Under the pieces are notes generated by a model. It was not told where the DNA came from. It saw nothing but the letters and a program-made list of their open reading frames with translations, and searched no databases. From an uncultured Clostridia bacterium (lineage in GTDB: Bacteria; Bacillota; Clostridia; Christensenellales; Aristaeellaceae): a DNA stretch of 64,000 nucleotides. Positions 59,781-64,000 of this stretch are shown piece after piece (position 1 is the stretch's first letter; each line of letters starts with the position of its first letter). The stretch lies in assembly GCA_934663595.1 (NCBI GenBank), contig CAKUKM010000012.1, positions 3,084 to 67,083 of the forward strand, written 5' to 3'. The translations under genes were made by a program, and so were the position numbers.

Positions 59781-60718
59781 AGATCATACGAGCGTCGTTC
59801 CAGATCGAGGAACGAAATGAACTGCGCGGCGGCATTGAGAACATCGAACGCGCAGGCCGCACCTGCTATAAAAGCGACGGCAAATCCACTGAGAACAGCG
59901 CCGACGGATTCGTGCGAGGTCTGATCAAACGAAAGCATCTGTCCGTGCTGGAACATGGCGATATGATCTTTGAGATCAGCGACCGCCACCTCTACGAGAA
60001 CGTGGCTGAAGGGCTTCAGATTCTCCGCGACAGCGGCAAACAGCCGCCCACGCTGGAAATGAGCAATGTCGGTCAGCGGTATATCGTATCCGGGAACATC
60101 CGCGCGTGGCTGGAGCTTTTCGGGTACGGTTCTCTCGCAGGGCGATATTTCATCGGGCATTTCGACCCCGTATTCATTCGGGACATGGGATTCATCGACG
60201 AGGACGCGGAACCGGATTCACGGGTACGACAGATCCATTACGCCGATCTCCGTGTTCCATCGGAAAAACTGGCACATCTGCGACAAACGGTTCGATTCAC
60301 CGTAGATCGCGGCGTGTCGCATGAGTTTGTCCGCCATCGGAAGATGAGCTTCTGTCAGGAGAGCACGAGGTACTGCAATTACGCAGACGAACGATTTGAT
60401 CGCGAGATCACGGTCATACGTCCCTGCTACCTGGATGAGGACACGGAGGGCTGCGCGCTCTGGAAGCGGCAATGTATGAGTGCAGAGACTGCTTACTTTG
60501 CGCTGCTGAATTTCGGTCTGCTTCCACAGGAGGCGCGCGCTGTACTACCCACCAGCACCAAGACGGAGCTGGTCATGACCGGCAATCTTCGTGCATGGCA
60601 GCACTTCTTTAATCTTCGCGCCAAGCGGCTCACGGGCGCTGCGCATCCGCAGGCAGAGGAAGTGGCGGTTCCGCTGCACGAACTGTTCAAAGCGTTATAC
60701 CCGAACACAATCATCTGA
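59777..60718 (+). CDS. thyX: FAD-dependent thymidylate synthase
   Basis: Encodes 313 residues. The ThyX motif is present as RHRKMSFCQESTRYCNY (about residues 190-206), with the C-terminal NLRAWQHFFNLRAKRL. It makes dTMP from dUMP with FAD and supplies the phage replication pool. It is somewhat longer than bacterial ThyX and starts at GTG 59777, overlapping the previous stop. Confidence 0.93.
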   Translation: MKIIRASFQIEERNELRGGIENIERAGRTCYKSDGKSTENSADGFVRGLIKRKHLSVLEHGDMIFEISDRHLYENVAEGLQILRDSGKQPPTLEMSNVGQRYIVSGNIRAWLELFGYGSLAGRYFIGHFDPVFIRDMGFIDEDAEPDSRVRQIHYADLRVPSEKLAHLRQTVRFTVDRGVSHEFVRHRKMSFCQESTRYCNYADERFDREITVIRPCYLDEDTEGCALWKRQCMSAETAYFALLNFGLLPQEARAVLPTSTKTELVMTGNLRAWQHFFNLRAKRLTGAAHPQAEEVAVPLHELFKALYPNTII

Positions 60719-60747
60719 CGGTTGATTTTGATTATTGCATGGGCTGT

Positions 60748-60771
60748 GCGGGAAGACGTTGATCTTCCCGC
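60748..60771 (+). other. Intercistronic hairpin after thyX
   Basis: GCGGGAAGA (60748-60756) and TCTTCCCGC (60763-60771) form a perfect 9-bp stem with a 6-nt loop and no T-tract. It lies between thyX and the next gene, perhaps an mRNA-processing or stabilising element. Confidence 0.6.
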
Positions 60772-60794
60772 CAGATAAAGGAGCAAGGGACAAA

Positions 60795-61130
60795 ATGAGC
60801 ATATTTGGTGGAATCATTCTGTTCGTATCCGGCGTAGCCATCGGCGGCAGCGCCGTGGCATACAACTACCACTCCATTTGCCGGGCAACTACCGGCCTGC
60901 ACAAAGAGAACGAGCGGCTCAAGACCTGCGCGTGGGAAGACAAGATGGAATACGTCTACAAGCAGGCGTATGACGAGGGGTATCTCAGGGGGCGCAAAAG
61001 CCCAATGAGCGATGTAGAACGGTTCGCGGATACTCTTGAAAGCCGGCACATTGATTTTCGGACGACGCGGGGATCCGCCCGTCCTGCTGCAAAGGGAGGG
61101 ACGACCTGTGGGCAAACGCCAAAGCGATAA
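60795..61130 (+). CDS. Small membrane-anchored phage protein
   Basis: Encodes 111 residues. One transmembrane helix at about 4-24 (FGGIILFVSGVAIGGSAVAY), then a hydrophilic tail. The ATG at 60795 follows AAAGGAGCAAGGG. Function unknown. It overlaps the next gene by 23 bp. Confidence 0.6.
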   Translation: MSIFGGIILFVSGVAIGGSAVAYNYHSICRATTGLHKENERLKTCAWEDKMEYVYKQAYDEGYLRGRKSPMSDVERFADTLESRHIDFRTTRGSARPAAKGGTTCGQTPKR

Positions 61131-61752
61131 GGAATTACTCAGATACAGAGAAGCAGCAAAGGATGGCGCACGCGAAGTCTTGAACCTGCAGCGTCAGCAA
61201 AGAAACTTGAATCTGTATCGAACGACCGAACGTCTGCTGCGGAATTACAAGACCTATCAAAAACTGGTGAACGATTTAGACGGCTACGGCTTTGAACCCA
61301 TAGAGAAGTCTCACGACATCAGCGTCGCTCCCCCTCCGGGGAGCGGCGTGTCGGACAGGGTGAATCTGTACGATGAGCATATCGCCGCCAGAAGAGCGTC
61401 CTACGAACGAACCAAGGCAAGGTTCGATGAGATTGATGCTGTAGTAAAGCAGTTCCAAGACAAAGAAGAGTTCATCGTCATTCGCATGTACTACTTCAAC
61501 GAAACCGCCCACGGTCAAGATCGCAGCGAGGAAGCCAAATCTTACACCTTCGAGGAGATCTCCGCAGAGCTCGCTGCGCTTGGCATCAACAGGAGCGAAC
61601 GATCTCTTCGGACGTGGCGAACAAAACTGGTTCAGGACATGACGGTGCTGCTGTTCGGGATAGACGGTGCAGTGAGCGTTGAAGCCAGAGAACCGAAGCA
61701 AGGCAGAACCGAGGAAGGAGCGACAGATGGCCAGTTATGCAGGACGGAATGA
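61108..61752 (+). CDS. Phage transcription regulator-like protein (RinA/ArpU type)
   Basis: Encodes 214 residues from GTG 61108, 7 nt after GGGAGGG. The C-terminal part has a sigma-4-like helix-turn-helix (YTFEEISAELAALGINRSER, then SLRTWRTKLVQDM), the arrangement of RinA/ArpU-type late activators. It stands before the methylase gene and may switch on late genes. Assignment by pattern only. Confidence 0.65.
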   Translation: MGKRQSDKELLRYREAAKDGAREVLNLQRQQRNLNLYRTTERLLRNYKTYQKLVNDLDGYGFEPIEKSHDISVAPPPGSGVSDRVNLYDEHIAARRASYERTKARFDEIDAVVKQFQDKEEFIVIRMYYFNETAHGQDRSEEAKSYTFEEISAELAALGINRSERSLRTWRTKLVQDMTVLLFGIDGAVSVEAREPKQGRTEEGATDGQLCRTE

Positions 61753-62671
61753 GCGCCAGCACGAGATGGTGAAGCTGTTCAATAAACTGTGCTATCGCTA
61801 TTCCCGCTACGAGGTCTGGCAGGATATGGTCGTGATGATCGCCTGTGCGATCGCCAACGCCGTGGACAAACGTCACTTCGAGAAGCGCGAGGAAATGTAT
61901 ATGCGCGTCGTCAAGAAGTACGACAAGGATGCATTGAACGTCTTCCCTGAATTCTTCACCCACATTGTGATGGGCATGGAGGAATATCCCGACTGTGACT
62001 TCCTTGGCGAGTTATACATGAACCTTGATCTTGGCAACAGAAATGCCGGCCAGTTTTTCACACCATATGACGTCTGTCGGCTGATGGCGCAGGTAACTAT
62101 CAACGGTGACTTGCTGAAATCCCAGATTGAGAAGCATGGTTGGATATCCATCAACGACTGCGCTTGCGGTGCTGGAGCCACGTTGGTGGCAGCAGCCAAT
62201 TATCTGCGTTCTATCGGCATCAACTACCAGATGCAAGCACTTTTCATTGCCCAGGACTTGGATGCAACGGTAGCTCTGATGTGCTACATACAACTATCTC
62301 TGCTGGGATGCGCTGGCTATGTAAAAATCGGCAACACGCTGACAGAACCCATGACCGGTAACGTGCTGTTCGGTGATGAGCAGGAAAGCACATGGTACAC
62401 GCCGATGTACTTCCACGCGACATGGAACACGCGCCGAGCAATTGCTATGACAGAAAGCGTATTTCGAGCAGTTGCAACGCCGTTTACTGGCGTTACAGCT
62501 AAACCAACTGCGGACAATATGCCCGATGCGGAATTGTCCGGAAACGCCATCGGAGAGCTTGAAAGCAGGCCTGTGCCAGAATCAAAAAATATCTACACCC
62601 CTGCATTGACAATCAGCACCGGCAAGAAGAACGCCGGTCAGATTATGTTTGATTTTGGAGGAACGCTATGA
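61727..62671 (+). CDS. N-6 DNA methylase-like protein without a visible catalytic NPP motif
   Basis: Encodes 314 residues. GQFFTPYDVCRLMA and the AdoMet-binding motif I variant NDCACGAGATLVAAANYL are those of HsdM/N-6 adenine methylases. The expected (D/N/S)PP(Y/F) catalytic motif after GNTLTEP is not visible. A basic C-terminal tail follows. It may be inactive, or use a changed motif. The ATG at 61727 has GAGGAAGGAG upstream. Confidence 0.8.
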   Translation: MASYAGRNERQHEMVKLFNKLCYRYSRYEVWQDMVVMIACAIANAVDKRHFEKREEMYMRVVKKYDKDALNVFPEFFTHIVMGMEEYPDCDFLGELYMNLDLGNRNAGQFFTPYDVCRLMAQVTINGDLLKSQIEKHGWISINDCACGAGATLVAAANYLRSIGINYQMQALFIAQDLDATVALMCYIQLSLLGCAGYVKIGNTLTEPMTGNVLFGDEQESTWYTPMYFHATWNTRRAIAMTESVFRAVATPFTGVTAKPTADNMPDAELSGNAIGELESRPVPESKNIYTPALTISTGKKNAGQIMFDFGGTL

Positions 62672-62898
62672 ACAAAGTCAGGTGTGCGAGGTGCGGCGAT
62701 ATTTTCACCACAGCCGACCTTAACGAACTTCGCGAAATGGGCGAAGCGTATTACATCGAAAAAGGCTGCTTTCTTTGCCCGGATTGCTGGGACGTATTCC
62801 AGCGAATGTCTCTTGAGGAACAGGCGCAAGCCGCCATCATGGGTATCGGCGAGACTGAAAAGTACGACAAGGAGGATCTGAAATGGAACGCAAAGTGA
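62668..62898 (+). CDS. Small zinc-ribbon phage protein
   Basis: Encodes 76 residues. CARCGDIF and CPDCWDVF form a zinc ribbon. It overlaps the methylase stop by 4 bp and the next gene by 16 bp. Confidence 0.65.
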   Translation: MNKVRCARCGDIFTTADLNELREMGEAYYIEKGCFLCPDCWDVFQRMSLEEQAQAAIMGIGETEKYDKEDLKWNAK

Positions 62899-63104
62899 TC
62901 GATTCTTTTACGGTCGGAGGAACGAAGGCAGGTCCGAGCCTGCCGGGAGCACGGCTTCAGCAGATGCTGGGCACGAGGATAGTAATCGACATGAGCAGCA
63001 GAACGCTGTATGTGCCGACGATGAAGGGCGCTGTACTGGCTCGCACCGGCGCTCGTATCGTTCTCTACGACGATGACAGTTTGGATGTAGAGTATGGGCA
63101 GTAA
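62883..63104 (+). CDS. Hypothetical phage protein
   Basis: Encodes 73 residues, predicted mostly beta (GARLQQMLGTRIVIDMSSRT). AAGGAGG precedes the ATG. It overlaps the next gene by 11 bp. Function unknown. Confidence 0.6.
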   Translation: MERKVIDSFTVGGTKAGPSLPGARLQQMLGTRIVIDMSSRTLYVPTMKGAVLARTGARIVLYDDDSLDVEYGQ

Positions 63105-63933
63105 GACGAAGATCGACTGGTGTGACAGCTCGTGGAATCCAGTCACCGGCTGCGAACACAGATGCCCTTACTGCTACGCGAAAGGCATAGCGGAGCGTTT
63201 TGGCACGAACTGGCTCCCGGATGAAAACCCGGACGATTACAAGTGCGTATTGGACGGGACAGAGACCCACGCGATTCTGGAACTCGACGGAATGCAGGCG
63301 CGGAAGCAAAAAGATGGGAGGATCGTACCGGCAGCATTTCCGCTCGGATTCACACCGACGCTACACCGCTACAGGTTGGACGATCCCCAGCAATGGAAGC
63401 AGCCACGGAACATATTCGTCTGCTCGATGGCAGACCTCTTCGGGGATTGGGTACCGCCGGAATGGATTCAGGAAGTTTTCGCGGCCTGTAGGAAAGCGCC
63501 CCAGCACCGCTACCTGTTCTTGACGAAAGCCCCGGAACGGTACATCAGTCTCGCAAAGCTGGGGCTACTCCCGATAGAGGATAACTTCTGGTTCGGAAGC
63601 TCGGCACCGACCTCGGACACGCCATGCTTCTATAGCGACAAACACAATACGTTTGTGAGCATGGAACCGCTTCTCGCGGAGTTCGGGTCTTGTGGAATAG
63701 ACACACCGGCAGAGCTGCCTCGATGGATTATCATCGGCGCGGAGACCGGCAACCGAAAGGAGAAGGTCACGCCGAAAAAAGCATGGGTGGACGAAATCGC
63801 TGAGCAAGCGCTGATATACGGGATTCCCGTCTTCATGAAGGAAAGCCTCAGGGTCATCATGGGCGACGACTTCAAGCAGGAATTTCCGTGGCAAGCGCGT
63901 GACCATGAGTTTTGCGGAGGTACTGATTCTTGA
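63094..63933 (+). CDS. DUF5131 / phage Gp37-Gp68 family protein
   Basis: Encodes 279 residues. SKTKIDWCDSSWNPVTGCEH and the radical-SAM-like Cys motif CEHRCPYCYA, then VCSMADLFGDWVP, FLTKAPER and IIGAETGNRKEKV are the family marks. Such proteins probably bind a 4Fe-4S cluster and are linked to phage DNA modification; the reaction is unknown. It overlaps the next start by 4 bp. Confidence 0.9.
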   Translation: MGSKTKIDWCDSSWNPVTGCEHRCPYCYAKGIAERFGTNWLPDENPDDYKCVLDGTETHAILELDGMQARKQKDGRIVPAAFPLGFTPTLHRYRLDDPQQWKQPRNIFVCSMADLFGDWVPPEWIQEVFAACRKAPQHRYLFLTKAPERYISLAKLGLLPIEDNFWFGSSAPTSDTPCFYSDKHNTFVSMEPLLAEFGSCGIDTPAELPRWIIIGAETGNRKEKVTPKKAWVDEIAEQALIYGIPVFMKESLRVIMGDDFKQEFPWQARDHEFCGGTDS

Positions 63934-64000
63934 AGCGGCTTGAATTACGCCCGTGCGACTTTGCAACGGCAAGAGATTTTGTGCGCCTCAATCACAGGCA
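63930..64000 (+). CDS. XF1762-family (Mom-like) protein, N-terminal fragment
   Basis: Cut by the window edge. TTG start at 63930 overlaps the previous stop, with GGAGGT 8 nt upstream. The 23 visible residues begin MKRLELRPCDFATARDFVRL, a start seen in XF1762/Mom-like phage proteins that often sit beside Gp37/Gp68 genes. Confidence is limited by the short fragment. Confidence 0.6.
   Translation, partial: MKRLELRPCDFATARDFVRLNHR

Larger units (their letters stand above)
47132..64000 (+). mobile_element. Temperate prophage, left (early) part
   Basis: Serine recombinase at the left end, CI/Cro switch, recombination and replication genes in phage order (Sak4-like ATPase, nuclease, SSB, replisome organizer, DnaC-like loader, RusA), ThyX, methylase-like and Gp37/68-type genes. 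Genes are short, overlapping and co-directional with visibly lower G+C than the left flank. Packaging and structural genes are not in view and must lie beyond the window edge. Confidence 0.88.

Noticed and set aside
1..64000. tRNA or rRNA genes
   Set aside because: I looked for cloverleaf-like or rRNA-like stretches in the non-coding gaps and saw none; a tRNA scan would settle it.

Overview
The window reads as a G+C-rich anaerobic Firmicute, most likely a gut member of the class Clostridia. The evidence is the strong AGGAGG ribosome sites, DUF975, DUF4097/PadR and MerR modules, a ferredoxin-type aldo/keto reductase and a two-component system of Firmicute type. This is inference; there is no rRNA or tRNA here to name the organism.

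Positions 1-36,960 are ordinary chromosome: small membrane proteins; a cysteine aminopeptidase (pepC) and an AraC regulator; galE; a complete branched-chain amino-acid-type ABC importer (livJ-H-M-G-F, 4,922-9,813); an S9 peptidase and a nicotinamidase-like hydrolase; MerR regulators with 19-bp-spacer promoters; a PadR/DUF4097 pair; a phosphodiester glycosidase/membrane/PAP2 operon; an OmpR-type two-component system; a GT2-GtrA protein; glycogen phosphorylase with a GH13 hydrolase; cysK-cysE; a short UvrA paralogue; an SGNH hydrolase that runs into four 62-bp tandem repeats; and a MarR-controlled heterodimeric ABC exporter whose two halves have complementary degenerate ATP sites.

Positions 36,952-47,131 form a 10-kb accessory cassette flanked by near-identical 53/55-bp direct repeats, each containing a transcription terminator. 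It holds a helix-turn-helix regulator and three exported proteins of unknown function: a 1,729-residue Fn3-like, Cys-rich and SH3-like protein, a 754-residue helical protein and a 225-residue protein.

From about 47,132 to the right edge lies the early half of a temperate prophage. It has a large serine recombinase at its left end, reading out through the presumed attachment site into the neighbouring gene. Next come a DUF3800 gene facing a small structured RNA, a CI/Cro-type switch with four TGTCCA-N6-TGGACA operator sites, and then recombination, replication and nucleotide-metabolism genes (Sak4-like ATPase, PD-(D/E)XK nuclease, SSB, replisome organizer, DnaC-like loader, RusA, ThyX) and accessory genes. 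Structural genes must lie beyond 64,000.

The most unusual points are these. Two prophage genes (serine recombinase and ssb) have a Shine-Dalgarno site but ATC where the start codon should be. The DUF3268 gene has one in-frame amber codon. The DUF3800 gene is paired with a compact RNA. The exported-protein cassette is bounded by repeats at the prophage junction.
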